From positions 142,594,288 to 142,658,287 of the forward strand of contig NC_089978.1 of the NCBI RefSeq assembly GCF_036417845.1: DNA of 64,000 bases. Direction: 5' to 3'. A program made the position numbers and the translations under genes. Within the stretch, counting starts at the first letter, position 1, and each line of letters starts with the position of its first letter. Origin of the DNA: Apteryx mantelli. Lineage: Eukaryota; Chordata; Aves; Apterygiformes; Apterygidae. Shown in pieces: positions 24,720-35,769 of this stretch. A model generated the notes under the pieces. That model made no database searches. It was given only the letters and a program-made list of their open reading frames with translations, and was not told the origin of the DNA.

Positions 24720-26260
24720 TTATTTCGCTCTCCGCCGTGTGTCCGAGGGGGGCAGCCCCGTGGAGGGCTTTGCTGCTGGCGAGGCTGCGGGCAGAGCCGC
24801 CCGGCGAGCGGGCGCTGCCGCCACGCTGAGCCTGGAGGGAGCCAAGCGCGGGTGATGACGGAGCCTTTTATTTGGGACTGCTTAAGCGAACTTAAATATT
24901 ACAGTATATTACAGGCGTACAGTACAAAAAAAAAAAAAAAAAGAGGCCTGACAGAGTTAACTCAGCCACTGCTGAGGAGACAATAGAGCAGAGCTTAAGT
25001 ACCAAAAAAAAAGGAGCAGGGGCGGGAGGAGGGGAATCCCTGTTCTGAACCTGCGCTCGGAGATTTGTTTTATGCAGGCCTAGACACAATTTGCGCTTCT
25101 ATCCATCACACGGACGTGTTGAAAGTAGCTTGACAACTGGTCCGGCTACCTCCGCGGCAAAGCAGCCGGACAACGGGCCGGCTCCGGACCACCCGGCCGG
25201 GCCCCGCCGCAGGGCCCCGCTGCGGGCGCCGCAGGCCACCGCGCAGCGAGGGCTACCGGGCGGCCCGGCATTTGCTCCTCGTTATTTCCCCGCAGCCATC
25301 TAGATCGCTCTGTTATTTCGGTTGCCAAGTTTCTCCCTCTGTCTCTCCCCCCTTACCTGTATGCCCTTATTAATATTGCTCGTCGCAGTAGGCTGACTTG
25401 AGTTGAATTTCCACATTCCTGAGCCCCAGCCGAGTCCTTACCTGTCGAGCTACAAACTCTTTAAAGATCCTGTCTTTGCATAGCTGCGGGATTTTTTTTT
25501 TTTAATGATCAAGAATGCATAAGGTGAGTTGCAATCTCAAAATGCTTGCTTCCCACCTCGAAATTAATAGGGGGGTGGGGGTGGGGGGACGGGGACGCCA
25601 CGAAAGGGCAGCTCGCCGAGACGAGGAGCGATGCCCGGGACAGCCAGGCAGGCCGGCCAGCGGCGCAGCCCCCCGTCCTGGGCAGGGACGGCTGCGGCGG
25701 CGGGGCGGGGACGAGCGCGGCGCCGCCGGGACCTGCCGGGGCCGCGCAGCGCGGCGGCGGCCGCCGCCGCCGAGGTCGCAGCCTCGGGCCCGCTGCGCGG
25801 CGGGGGCAGCGGCGGCGGCGAGGAGGGCGCCGGGAGGGAACCTGCCGGGGGGAGCACCGGGAGCCGTGGGTTACAAAAGCCTCTCGCCGCCGGGTCCCCA
25901 GCAGGTTGCTCGGCGGGCACCAGCCGGGCTTTGCTCGCATTTCTGTCTTCGCTTGATTTTCTTGGCGCGGCTTTGAGCCCGCCCCCAGCGCCGCAGGTGC
26001 CGGCGCGGGGGCTGGCGGCGCGCGGCGCTGCCCCGCCGGCGACCCGCGGCGGCCGCGCGGGCGCGGGCGGCGCCCTCCGCGCTGCTGGGAGCCCTGCCGC
26101 GGTGCGGGGCCCGGGTTCCCCCCTGCCCGGGCCGGGCACGGCCCTGGGGGTGGCTTGGGCGCCCGTAACGTGCCTGCTGCAAGCAGGAGGGTGTTTCGGG
26201 GGTCTCCGCGGGGCTTAATACCCGCGCCGCCCTGTGCTGCGATCAGCAGGGACCGGCTCT
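24720..26260. promoter_or_regulatory. CpG-island group
   Basis: Three CpG-dense segments (about 24720-24860, 25120-25290 and 25580-26260) within 1.6 kb. The last is the richest, with repeated GGCGGCG/GCCGCC words. An A-run lies at about 24925-24941. Long overlapping ORFs on both strands (for example 25564-26139 minus and 25631-26218 plus) are mutual shadows made of Ala/Arg/Gly/Pro with no domain. Promoter or regulatory function is inferred from composition. Confidence 0.7.
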
Positions 26261-27940
26261 GTCACCCTCCGAGCTCAGATTTACAGGGATTTAAATGCGG
26301 AGTGAATGCGGTGAAGCCGCGTATCCATAAATTGAGCGCCACGGTGACGAGGGCACCCCATCCTCTTCGGTAGCTGGAGGACTGCATGCAACACATCCCT
26401 CGCGGAGGGGCAGAGCAGCTCAGAGAAAATGGTTTGCAAAATAAAGGTATTGCTATTCGCTTTCCCTGCGGTTTTATTTTTAAAGAGAACAGCAGTTTGG
26501 GCACACGTTACAGTCTGGAAGGCAGATTTCTTTTCGAGTTTGAGTGTGGCTATTTTAGAAGAGGATTCAGAGCGAAAAAACGCAAGAATACTGTTGAATT
26601 GAGCCTGGAAGTAAAACCGAGTGGACAACAGAAACAGTAAAAGCCCTTATAGAAACCCCATCAGATCCATCACCATGCCTGTAAGGTGATGAGGATACTT
26701 CACTTTCTCCGAACAATAAGAGAGAAATTTGCTCTGAGATCCAGGGCTACTTCTAGGCTAGACATGTGGGATGCAATTATTTCCTCTTTCATCAGCCACT
26801 GGAACTACCATTCTGTTGAAACCATATCCTTTGAGTGTAATGATACCTCTAGTGAGCTCTTTGCATAGAAAAGAGCAGGGGAGAGATGAAGTGAGATAAA
26901 ATGTAGTTTGTCTTCCAATGCATTAGCTTTAATTTGCAGGGCGAAGGAGAGAGCCATTGTGTCAGCAACAGCAAAGAGTTCAGATTCCTCGGTTATTTTA
27001 TGTGCTACAGAGGACAAATTCATAAAATGTGATGAAAGCTCCACTTTCTGGCTGGACAGTGGCAAACATGAGCCTGAGGGGAGAGAAAATAAAGCAATAC
27101 ATAAGTGTGTATTGAACGGGGACATGGTGTGACATGGCAGGGTCCCAGTGTCAGTTTAGCATAAAGCAGCTGCTATTTCCAATTAGGAGGTGAGAGTAAA
27201 TCCCCGATTAGAGAGTCCTCCCTCACACCAAATTCCCATTATTCCCATTTCTGTTTTGTACCCTGAGGGGGGAGTCTTGTCACAGAGAGAGGCAGGAGGT
27301 GGAGGGGCTTGAGGTATCCCTTAATATTTCCCCCGATGATGAGTCTGTCCCCATGCTGTTTAACCCAAAGGAGGGAACACGGGGGACAGCTGCGGTAGTC
27401 TCCGCGCTGTATTTTAGACGCTCTTGCCTTCTGATGGCAACCAGCGGCAGAAAAGAAGCCCCCACGAAGCAAACTTTGACTTGCAATTTATGTCCAGGCA
27501 CTGAAACATAAAGAGCCTGCGACCCTGCTAGCACCAAATATCTCCTCGGGAAAATAGATTAAATCAAATACTGACCTCGGCTAACAGCAGGATTGAAACA
27601 GAAACATTTCCTGCGAAGATCGCGGAGCAGACAGCTCCAGTTTAATTAATAAATATCTCGGACGTTAGAAATCACAGCTGTACCACAGATGCAAATCACA
27701 GCGGATGCTCTGAGGTTGACTGATGAGACCATTGGAAAGATGCAGCCGCGGGCTGTGCCCAGAGCAGGGCTCTGGGGCAAAACACACCGTTTTCCTTCTT
27801 TTCTGGAGGGAAAGAAGGGGGGAATTAGACCGCACTAGGGGAAGCGGAGAGGACCCGACTACTGAGGGGAGGTCAAGGTGGGGCTCGAGGGATGCAGGAC
27901 GTGGGAGCTGGCACTTCCCAAGGAAGCAAAGAAAGGCGCC
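26261..27940. other. Inter-island stretch with a conserved-looking core
   Basis: Non-repetitive, intermediate in GC. The block at 26800-27140 is singled out as a candidate conserved element. A second patch around 27640-27710 (TTTAATTAATAAATATC, then ATGCAAATCACAGCGG) carries an octamer-like and a RUNX-like word. No exon is supported. Confidence 0.4.
26800..27140. promoter_or_regulatory. Candidate conserved noncoding element
   Basis: Repeat-free sequence of intermediate GC between CpG islands, with TTAGCTTTAATTTGCAGG near 26923 and a complex non-periodic word pattern typical of vertebrate ultraconserved-type elements. Overlapping ORFs on both strands (26805-27125 minus, 26908-27132 plus) are about 75-105 codons with no domain. 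Function as an enhancer is a guess from texture and position. Confidence 0.3.
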
Positions 27941-27944
27941 TGGG

Positions 27945-28590
27945 TCTCTTTTTGGGGGAGGAATGGCTCGCCTTGCCTTATGCGGCGTTTGCCGTCCACG
28001 CCAACGAAATCCCGCTGCCCTTGCGCCCCGCCGGGGCCGCCGCCGCGGGAAGCCCGGGCGCCCGGCGCGGGAAGGCGGCGCGGGAAGGCGCGGCGGGGGA
28101 CCCCGGCCCTGCCCGAAGTCACCGGGGGGCCCTGCCCGGCCCGGCCCGGCCCGACCCGTCGGGGCAGAGCGGCCACCGGGCCGCAGCGGCGCCGGGCGGG
28201 GCGGGCGCGCCTCGACGGCGGCCCCACGTCGCGAGTGGGGCCCGGGGGGGCCTGGGCGAGCTGCCATCAGCCCCGCGCTGCCTCCAGCCTCCCCGCACCT
28301 CCCAGGCCGGGGACCCGCTCCCCAGTGCCCCCGCCGCCGCAGCCGCCCCCGCGAAACCCGCGGCGCTGCCCCCGCGTCCTCATGTTTCTCGCCAGCCAGA
28401 CGCCCGCTCGTTTTAAGCGGCTCTTCTTTTTCCCTCCTGCTTTTCCCTTGCACTAGACTTCAAACTCCGCGAATGCAAGAAATACCCACTTCCGACCAGA
28501 CAGGAGTCCGGTGCGTTGCGCCCTGGACGCACTTTCCGGGCCCTTACCGGCTCCCGAGGTGCTCCTCCGCCCGCCACTCCGCAGGTTTGG
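27945..28590. promoter_or_regulatory. CpG island
   Basis: Very GC-rich, CpG-dense block. It underlies the longest reading frames in the window (27723-28802 on plus and 27665-28453 on minus), which overlap each other and consist mostly of Pro/Arg/Gly/Ala. Mutual overlap, low complexity and absence of domains mark both as artefacts of stop-poor DNA. The island probably marks a promoter or regulatory region. Confidence 0.7.
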
Positions 28591-30095
28591 GCAAGACAGA
28601 AACCGCAGCTGGCAATGGACAGATAAAAGAAAAGGGAAATACTTTATTCGTGCCTGCTCGGCTTCATCTGCTGTCTATCGCACGGTGTCGGCAACCATTT
28701 CACTGCCGCTCTGGCTCTGTTTTATCTAGCATACATATGTTTGTGGAAGAAGAAACGACAGATGCTGAAATGCCCATATTAGGTGTTACTACAGTCGCCT
28801 AGAATGCCACACCATTTTACTGACGGGAGTATATTCAGTTTAAAACACGACAACAAGTGCATTTCTCGCTATTTCACACTGAAATACATATGGAAAGAAG
28901 TTGTATGGAATTTAATACGTTATTAATATTCTTATTATTATTTTCCAACGTAATAACTGGCCCGTGTCTTTACAGTAAAATTTAACTTCCCGAAAGTAAA
29001 TGGCACGATTGGTTTATTTTCTACAATTTTACTCCCTCTACATAGTTAAACTCTGGGTAAAATCAGCTTCGTTCCGAAGTTACGGAGAATGGCAAACCAT
29101 GTTCGTTTCAGCTAGACCAAGTCAAACTCTACCAGCCTCATTTCGAAGTTTTCCAGCTCCAGCATTTGCTTTTCATTTTTAGAATTCATTTTTTTTCCCC
29201 AGGCACATCTTTAAAAGCGGGTGCACATTTTAAAATATATCTGAAGCCAAACAAATGCCAGAAATAAAACATCAAAAATTGTTATCAGTTCTTCTAGTTC
29301 ACAGAATGGTTGACGTTCAGCACAGCTGCACCGACCGCATTCTATGTATCTGAGAGGGAAAACGGGCATTAGAGGAGATACACACACACACACACATATA
29401 TAGTATATTTATCTATCTGTCTATCTCTATACATACACACACGCACATACTTAAAGAATTATAAAGAAATACGACCATTCTAGGATCTTAAAGAAGAATA
29501 AAGAAATCAGACAATTCTAGAATCTAAATAATCGTAACAAGGCTTAAATCTCCATCCCTAATTAATCAAGATTAACGTTTTCCAAAATGACGTTAACTGA
29601 ACAAGCGTATGCTCCTCGACTTGCAGACGAAAGGCATTCAGTGAAACAAAACCCAATAAAGACTCTTAGCGTACACTCAGGGGAAGACAACATTTTTACA
29701 CGAATTCTGTAATTTCAGTTCCCTCTGACGGACTATTTCGTTGCATCGCAGAGACAGCTGCGCCCGTGCGATGGGACTGGTTAAACAGAGGAGGTGTTCC
29801 CAAGATGCTTGGAGGAGTTTGGTGAGAAAACTCCTTCAGTCATTAGGCAAATAACCTGAGACGAACAGTTACTAACCCTACGGAACGAGAAGACTTCGGA
29901 GTCTGGTTCTGGCTGGCACTTGCGTTAGATTGTCTACCGCGCACATTGCTCTTTCGGGGGTTGTTGTCAAACCCTAACCCCTGGCAGCCGAAGTGCACGG
30001 CTTTCCGACAGCTCTCCCGTCACAACAACAACAACAACAACAAACCAAACGACAAACACGCAACGAGGCGAAGAGGAAGAGCGAATCGCTCCTAC
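28591..30095. other. Inter-island noncoding stretch
   Basis: AT-rich, with no gene recognised. It holds a short CA repeat at 29381-29396, an adjoining TATC/TATA-rich stretch to about 29430, and a CAA run at 30023-30043 at the right edge. Confidence 0.5.
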
Positions 30096-30099
30096 CAGG

Positions 30100-30790
30100 T
30101 TTCGCTGCCGCACCGTTTGCGGCTCCACCGGGCGAAACGCTCCCGGGGCAGCTTCTCCCTCCCGGCCCCGGCCCCTCACCGCGGCCCCGGGGCGGCAGCA
30201 GCCCGGCGCGGAGGAAACGCACGGGAGAGAGAACTAACCTGCGGGAAAACGTCTCTTCAGCCTTGCATCTTCTGGGGGGGGGGGACAAAAGAGGAAGATA
30301 AAGAGAGAAAAGAGAAGAGAAAGCAGCTCTCCCCCCGGGGGCAGCGAGTTGCGGGGACCCGGGGGATGCTCCCGCCGGCGCGGCGCTGCGTCCCCCGCTG
30401 CCCCCATGCCACGGCTCCTTCACACCAGCCCTTTTCCTCCCCTTCTCTCACGCGAAATCCAAACCCACCAGGAAGCTACGCGTGTGTGTGTAGGTCTTTA
30501 CTTCTCACTGCGGCGGGCTACGACAACATATACGTCTTTTTTTTTGGAAAGGACCCCCTGAAACCAGAGCTTCATTTTGCAACACCAGGCGCAACTGCAG
30601 CCAAGCCCCTGCCGAGGCTGGAGGGAGCGCGGAGCCCTTCGGGGGAATTGGGGCAGCCTCCCATAATAAAGCAATTAAGCGAGACTGGGGCTGGGAGCTG
30701 CCAGCTCCCTTTAGGATGTGTCCCAGGGTGAGCCGAGGGGTGCCACCCCACACGCCCGGGGCGAGTAGCCCGCCGAGCGCAGAGGCAGCG
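30100..30790. promoter_or_regulatory. CpG island, moderate
   Basis: CpG-rich from about 30100 to 30440, with a weaker continuation to about 30790. It lies upstream of the candidate first exon at 31.4 kb and could belong to the same promoter. A 261-codon plus-strand ORF (29946-30731) crosses it but is a low-complexity shadow: part of it is a CAA-encoded Asn run. Confidence 0.6.
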
Positions 30791-31164
30791 CTTTAAAAAT
30801 GCACCGTGAAGCGGGCGAGGGCTGCTTGCAGCGCGGGACGTACAGAGAGGGCTCGGCCAGGAAGCACGGATTCATTGCAGCCCGGGCTAGATCAGTGTCT
30901 TTCCATTGTCATCCTCCCCTTAAAAAAAAAAAAAATAAATAAAAAAGCGAAAGAGAGAGAGCGAGAGAGAAAAAAAGTAGGCGGATTGCAGTGACTGACT
31001 GCCCAATGGCAGCTCCGAGTCTCAGGAGAGTTACAGAGAGAGGGAGAGAGAGAGAGAGCGAGGCACTTTCTGCCATCCAAATCCCTTAAACCATCCTCAT
31101 TCCAACACGAGAACCCACTGTAACAACTTCCAACCACTGAGACATGACAGGCAGGAGCCCAGAG

Positions 31165-31198
31165 GCAGCAGCAGCAGCGAGAGCAGCAGCAGCAGCAC
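31165..31198 (+). repeat. Interrupted CAG repeat
   Basis: Two short CAG runs separated by a CGAGAG interruption. It lies in the putative 5'UTR, upstream of the ATG at 31423 and not in its frame-defined coding part. Confidence 0.85.
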
Positions 31199-31252
31199 AT
31201 ACTCTGCACAGGGAGCAGCATTAGCACCAGGGGAATCCTAGACCCAACAATA

Positions 31253-31274
31253 CAAACAAACAAACAAACAAACA
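31253..31274 (+). repeat. (CAAA)n tetranucleotide repeat
   Basis: About five tandem CAAA units within the putative 5'UTR. Confidence 0.9.
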
Positions 31275-31422
31275 GACAAAGCCCCCCCAGGCCCAAGGGA
31301 CTGGATTCCAACTCAGATTCAAGCCACAGCTGACACCAAAAAGGGTGGGGAATTACGACCGGGGGGGGCCAGAAAGGAATAACCAAGGAAGCGAACTCCA
31401 CGAGTGTAAACGGGATTCAGCC

Positions 31423-31505
31423 ATGATCCTTTTTTCATCTCGCAGTGTGTTACTCTCAGTGTATTACCCTCAGATTTTCCTCATCCTTACCAGTGGGAGT
31501 TACCT
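31423..31505 (+). CDS. Candidate first coding exon with a hydrophobic, signal-peptide-like N-terminus (partial)
   Basis: From the ATG at 31423 the sequence reads 27 codons plus two bases before a consensus splice donor (CCT|GTAAGTG, intron starting at 31506). The peptide begins MILFSSR, has a hydrophobic stretch around residues 9-23 (VLLSVYYPQIFLILT), then small residues (TSGSY). This looks like a secretory signal peptide or a membrane anchor. The start context is GCCATGA, with C at -1 and -2 and no purine at -3, so it is not optimal. If unspliced, the frame would stop one codon later, at TAA. The putative exon sits among CpG islands with a CCAAT-bearing upstream region. I could not match the peptide to any family I know, and no acceptor or second exon is identified. 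It could equally be a short upstream ORF or chance. Confidence 0.3.
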
Positions 31506-31569
31506 GTAAGTGATCCAGATTTTTTTTGTTGTTGTTCTCAAATACTGTTTGAAATGACCCCGCTAGCTA

Positions 31570-32790
31570 CCTAGGGGGCAAACCGGCAAAGCGAGCAGAG
31601 GGAGCCGGAACCAGCCAGCACGGGCGGCAGCTCCGTGCGGCGCGCGGTGGTGAGGATGGTGGTGGCGGCGGAGGCGCTGGTCGGACCCTGCCAGGGGACG
31701 GGGCACCGCCAGGTAACTGCGGGGCTGCGCCGCGGGCGGTGGCGGGGCCGGGGGCGCGGAGCCGCCCGCCCGCCCGCCCGCGGGGCCCGGCGCGCCCGCA
31801 GCGGGGCGGCGCAGCGGGGCGGCGGCGGCGGGGCGCGGGGCGCGGGGTGGCCGGCGGCTCCCCGGGGGACCGCGGCCCCGGCTCCTCCTCCTGCGCTGCC
31901 GGACACCGCTACGGCTTCGCCGCTCACTGGGCAAAGCGTGTTTCCGCGCGGAGCCGCCGGGCAGCAGCAGCGCCGGCTCGCAGCCCGGGCGCCGCGGGCC
32001 GGGCGGAGGCGGCCGCGGAGACGCCTGCGAGCCGGGTGCTTTTGCTCAGGAAGGGCTCGACACTCCGGCAGTTAGAGCTGGCTCCAGGAGCTTTTCCTTG
32101 TGAGGAAGGGGGTGGAGGTAGGGGTGGGGGAAATGAGAGTCGGTGGGTGGGACTGCAAGGATTTTCGGGCTCTTTTTTTTAATATCTATATCTGTATCTA
32201 ACGTTGCGGTGCATAAGTAGCGTCTGCGATTCCGCGTGGGCTTTGGAGAGGGTGTCTGCCGCGGTGCTGCCGCGGTCTCCCCGGCAGCTCCCTGTCCCCG
32301 CCGGGCGCTGGGGCAGCGGGACTGGGGGACCCCGCACCGCACCGCACCGCCGGGCGCCGCTGAGCCCGGCTGCCCCGCGGCGCGGCGCGGCGCGGCGCGG
32401 CGCGGCGCGGCGCGGGGCCCGGCCGGGGCGCGCGGGGGCTGTGGGGGAGCTGTCAAGCGCTTCTCGCAGTGCAGGCAAGGCGTGAGCACGTTTTGGGGCA
32501 GCCGTGGGGAGAGGAGGGCGCTGCGGCAAGGAGCCGCCCGGCTTGCGGAGCTCGGTTAAAACCTGGACCCTTCCCCGCCCTCGAGCATCCCTTCCCCCGC
32601 GCCATGGCCGTGGGAAGTGGCGTGTCCCTCCACGCAGGGTCCGGGAGCGGGGATCGGGCCCGGGAGCTGGGCCGAGAAGGGCAGCGGGAGGGTCTGATGA
32701 GCGCTTCGGGGTCTGCCCGGCCCGGCTGCTCGGGGCCCGGGCCGGCGAGGTTCACCTCCGCTGCAGCAAAGGGCTGTAGTGGGGAAAACC
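31570..32790. promoter_or_regulatory. Large CpG island
   Basis: Dense CpG DNA about 1.2 kb long, immediately downstream of the candidate exon and donor at 31505. It includes CGCAC repeats at 32331-32350 and eight CGCGG units at 32376-32415. A second possible donor (CCAG|GTAACT) lies at 31712/31713, preceded by an in-frame ATG at 31656 in GC-rich sequence, so an alternative first exon is conceivable. Overlapping two-strand ORFs are low-complexity shadows. Confidence 0.75.
32376..32415 (+). repeat. (CGCGG)8 pentanucleotide repeat
   Basis: Eight perfect 5-bp units within the CpG island, preceded by about four CGCAC-type units. GC-rich minisatellites like this can expand and can form quadruplex or slipped structures. 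Confidence 0.95.
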
Positions 32791-32883
32791 TGCTTCACTA
32801 CCACTGGCCTCGCAGTCACCTCGTCTTTGGGGTGCACACGGATTTCCCTTCTCTCCCACCCCCATGGCGAGCACAGACCTTCT

Positions 32884-32902
32884 CCCCCCCCCCCCCCCCC
32901 CC
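32884..32902 (+). repeat. 19-base poly-C run
   Basis: The longest mononucleotide C run in the window, at the downstream edge of the CpG island. On the minus strand it is a G19 tract. Confidence 0.9.
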
Positions 32903-33021
32903 GGGCGAGCGCAAAATTTAAGCTCCTACCCTTGAATTGGATGTGGATTTATATATTTACCTTTTCCTCTCGGTATGCATGCACGCGAGCACATGCACAC
33001 GCACATAAACAAGCACGTGTG

Positions 33022-33024
<3 letters not shown>

Positions 33025-33054
<30 letters not shown>
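33025..33054 (+). repeat. (GT)15 microsatellite
   Basis: A perfect 30-bp dinucleotide repeat, preceded by a purine/pyrimidine alternating tract (ACACGCACATAAAC type) from about 32996, together a Z-DNA-prone segment. Confidence 0.95.
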
Positions 33055-33056
<2 letters not shown>

Positions 33057-33739
33057 TTTTTTTGCGGACTACGGAAAAATATAACCTACCGCCATGCAAT
33101 AAAAGTAGGAATAAACACACCCATAAAAAGAAACTAAACGCCTATTTCTACATTTTTAATTCTTAATGAAATGCACATGCCTTGGCTACTGATCTTTTTT
33201 TAAAGGCGCTTGATTTATGGAACCACGTTAGGTTTAATTTAGTGGGATGCTATTGATTATACCAAATAGCCAGAGCTGTCGGTTTCTATTCACAGGCGGG
33301 ATATGTCTGCTGGTAGGTGACCACTTGCTTGTAAAAAAACCCTGCAATGCTATCTTCTTTTTTAAGTAGGGGGAGAGAGTTGTAATAAATAAATAAATAC
33401 ACCCTTTTAATATAAGCGCAGCCATATTTTTCTCAAAACCGTAGGAAATTAGTATCCTATAAAGTTTTCCTTCTATAAATAGTTCGAATCTTGAAACAAA
33501 AGTTTTAAACCGCACACCAGATGCTGGGATGCTGGCGGTTTCCCTTGCTGTGTGACATAATTATAAGGTCCGAAAGCAAAAGCTATAGAAGTATAATAAT
33601 AATACTAAGGCGACTGCTGAGGGGGAAATACAAGGGAAGCAATGCCTGCTTTATTTAGAGCCAACTGCTCGGAGAGCTTTGGAGCGCCGGTCTGCGACAA
33701 TGGGAATTTGTCGCGGGTAAATAGCGCCTTTCCCTGTGC

Positions 33740-34085
33740 CATGGCCAGTGTATCCCGCCGGGGCAGGTCGCTGCGAGCCGGGCTGGCGGGGCCGCAGCCG
33801 GCAGGGCTACTGCAGCCCAGCAGAGCAGAAAGCAAAGGAATCAGGGGGGCGAAGCGGGACAAAGCGGAGCCCGAAAGCGGCGCGCCCGGCCCGGAGCCGG
33901 CACCGCGGCGGCCCGGAGCCGGGCGTCTCCCCGGGGACGCAGCCGCCGCCGCCCTCCGCGCCCCTCCGCGGGCCCCGGGGCCGGGGCTCGCTGCGGCTCA
34001 GCCCTCGCCCTCCGCCAAATGCGGAGCCCTCAGGCAGCGAGAGCTAGGCACGCCGCGCTGCTTCGCCTTCCTCGCGTTTCAGAGT
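33740..34085. promoter_or_regulatory. CpG island, last of the cluster
   Basis: CpG-dense block with an abrupt right boundary near 34.1 kb. An ATG in CCATGGCC context at 33741 opens an ORF to 34088 (frame shared with 33642), but the protein is Ala/Pro/Gly/Arg-rich and has no domain, so it is not called. Beyond this island no further CpG island is seen up to 64 kb. Confidence 0.65.
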
Positions 34086-35769
34086 TAAAAGAGAGGAGTT
34101 ATTTCAGTGCTTAATGGATAGTAGCCTAGCGAACTTGTGGTATTTATCTTGTGGGTAAATATACTTCTCTGGCTTACTAATGGTAGCTCTTGAAGATTAA
34201 AGCATAGTAGAGCCTGTTCGAGTATTATCTTCTGGTGTCTGTTTCTGCTAGCCCTCGCTCTCTGGAGGGGAGGATGCTTCCCAAGCTGCTATTTAGTCCA
34301 CTCTCAGGGACTGTCAATGGTTATGTTAATTTTGCCTGAGATCTCGATCGTCTTTTGGCTCTGCGAACGACTCCTCATCTTCGGAGCTGCTGGTACTGTA
34401 GCGATAAAAACTAAACCAAGCCGGAGAATTTGCAGTGGACGCGCAAACGGAGCGCAGGTGTTCCGTGCGCCGCCTGCGCCTCTGCGTGTGAGTGGGGCGG
34501 AACAGCTCGTTTATTCTGCTGAAAAAGCTGGAAAGCAAAAATCCCACCAGAGGATTGAAAAAGACACCGGGGCCTCAGTGTTTTGCATGCGATAGTTGAG
34601 TAGAAAGTGAAATTATAAGAGAAAACAGCCGTAATTAATTTCAAGAAACAAACTCGCTTACAAAATCGATTTCTATATTGGAAATATGCTATCTGGAAAA
34701 GTCATCTTTTTCGGCGTGCTTGCCTGCTAACCTTTGGCCCTCTGAGCCACTGTAAACATTTTTACAACCGGAAGCAATTTGTCTGTGACTTTTTGAAAAA
34801 GAAGACTGACTACAGATAAAATAGCTGGTTGTAGGATGATTGATGCATTTTAATGCTCTGGACATATTTTGGTAATCCAATTACATATTTAAAGTATAAA
34901 ACTGACATTTAATAATATCAATGTAATTAGTATAAACGTCTAAAAACCAGGATTATATATAATACAGTTTGGCACCGTTTCTTGCAGTGCATGTTTGAGT
35001 GCGCATGTGTCTATACACATATATAGATATATATTTAGCTTCTTCTAAAGAAGATGATGCTACTCTAACTTTCCGTTTGTGTATGCCTTTCACTGTTCAT
35101 CTTCTGTAGGGTTGGATGCATTCATTAGCAACATGAGATTCAGTTCTTAAGAAGCTTATTTTGGGGATTAGCTACTGGTATATAGACAGAGTTAATTCAG
35201 TTATTTGCTAAAAAGTGATTGGGAATAACCAGTAAGAGAGAGACTGCACATACATAGCAATAGCTGCATAAATTTTCAAAGCTACTACATATTCTAGCAT
35301 AACAATACAGCAAATAATGTATATTAGTGAGCAGATTATTTGTACTGGCTGGTTACAAAATGCAGAGGGAGAAAAATGTGTCTGTGTTTTGCATCTCTTC
35401 TGTTGATGCTCCCATCTCTACACTAATTCCACTTTACAAGAGCGGCTTCTCCACACTCGTGGGAAGTGGGTTAGAAGAAATACATGTTTTTCATGTGCTT
35501 TCGGGAAAATACTCTTGCCTAATCCCTAAAGATTAGGACTGCTGGAGGCAGTCCCTAAAGCTTGTCTTTCGATCTGTGCAGGGCAGGAGGGAGCTGCACA
35601 AACAGAGAAGGGACAGCATGCTCTTAAGTCCAGCCCCCTCAAGAGGATGGTGGACACAGCATCTCCATTAATGCCGATCCATGCGATGGATGCAGCCGTA
35701 GTCATGGCTACACCATCCGGCCCACTCTTCCCATCCCAGTTAGATCAGAGCTATCTCCACCTCTGTGAT

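Larger units (their letters stand above)
30940..31422 (+). promoter_or_regulatory. Candidate core promoter / 5'UTR of the gene starting at 31423
   Basis: The stretch carries a CCAAT box at 31003-31007, GA-rich tracts (about 30952-30970 and 31038-31059), CAG repeats at 31165-31198 and a CAAA repeat at 31253-31274, then leads into an ATG. Purine-rich and CAG-bearing 5'UTRs are common in vertebrate developmental genes. A transcription start around 31.0-31.1 kb is inferred, and no TATA box is obvious there. Confidence 0.35.

Noticed and set aside
27723..28802. 359-codon plus-strand ORF across a CpG island
   Set aside because: It overlaps a 262-codon ORF on the minus strand and further frames, has Pro/Arg/Gly/Ala-rich low-complexity sequence and no domain. 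GC-rich DNA lacks stop codons by composition alone.
29946..30731. 261-codon ORF with an Asn run
   Set aside because: The Asn run is the CAA/AAC repeat read in frame, and the rest is CpG-island shadow.
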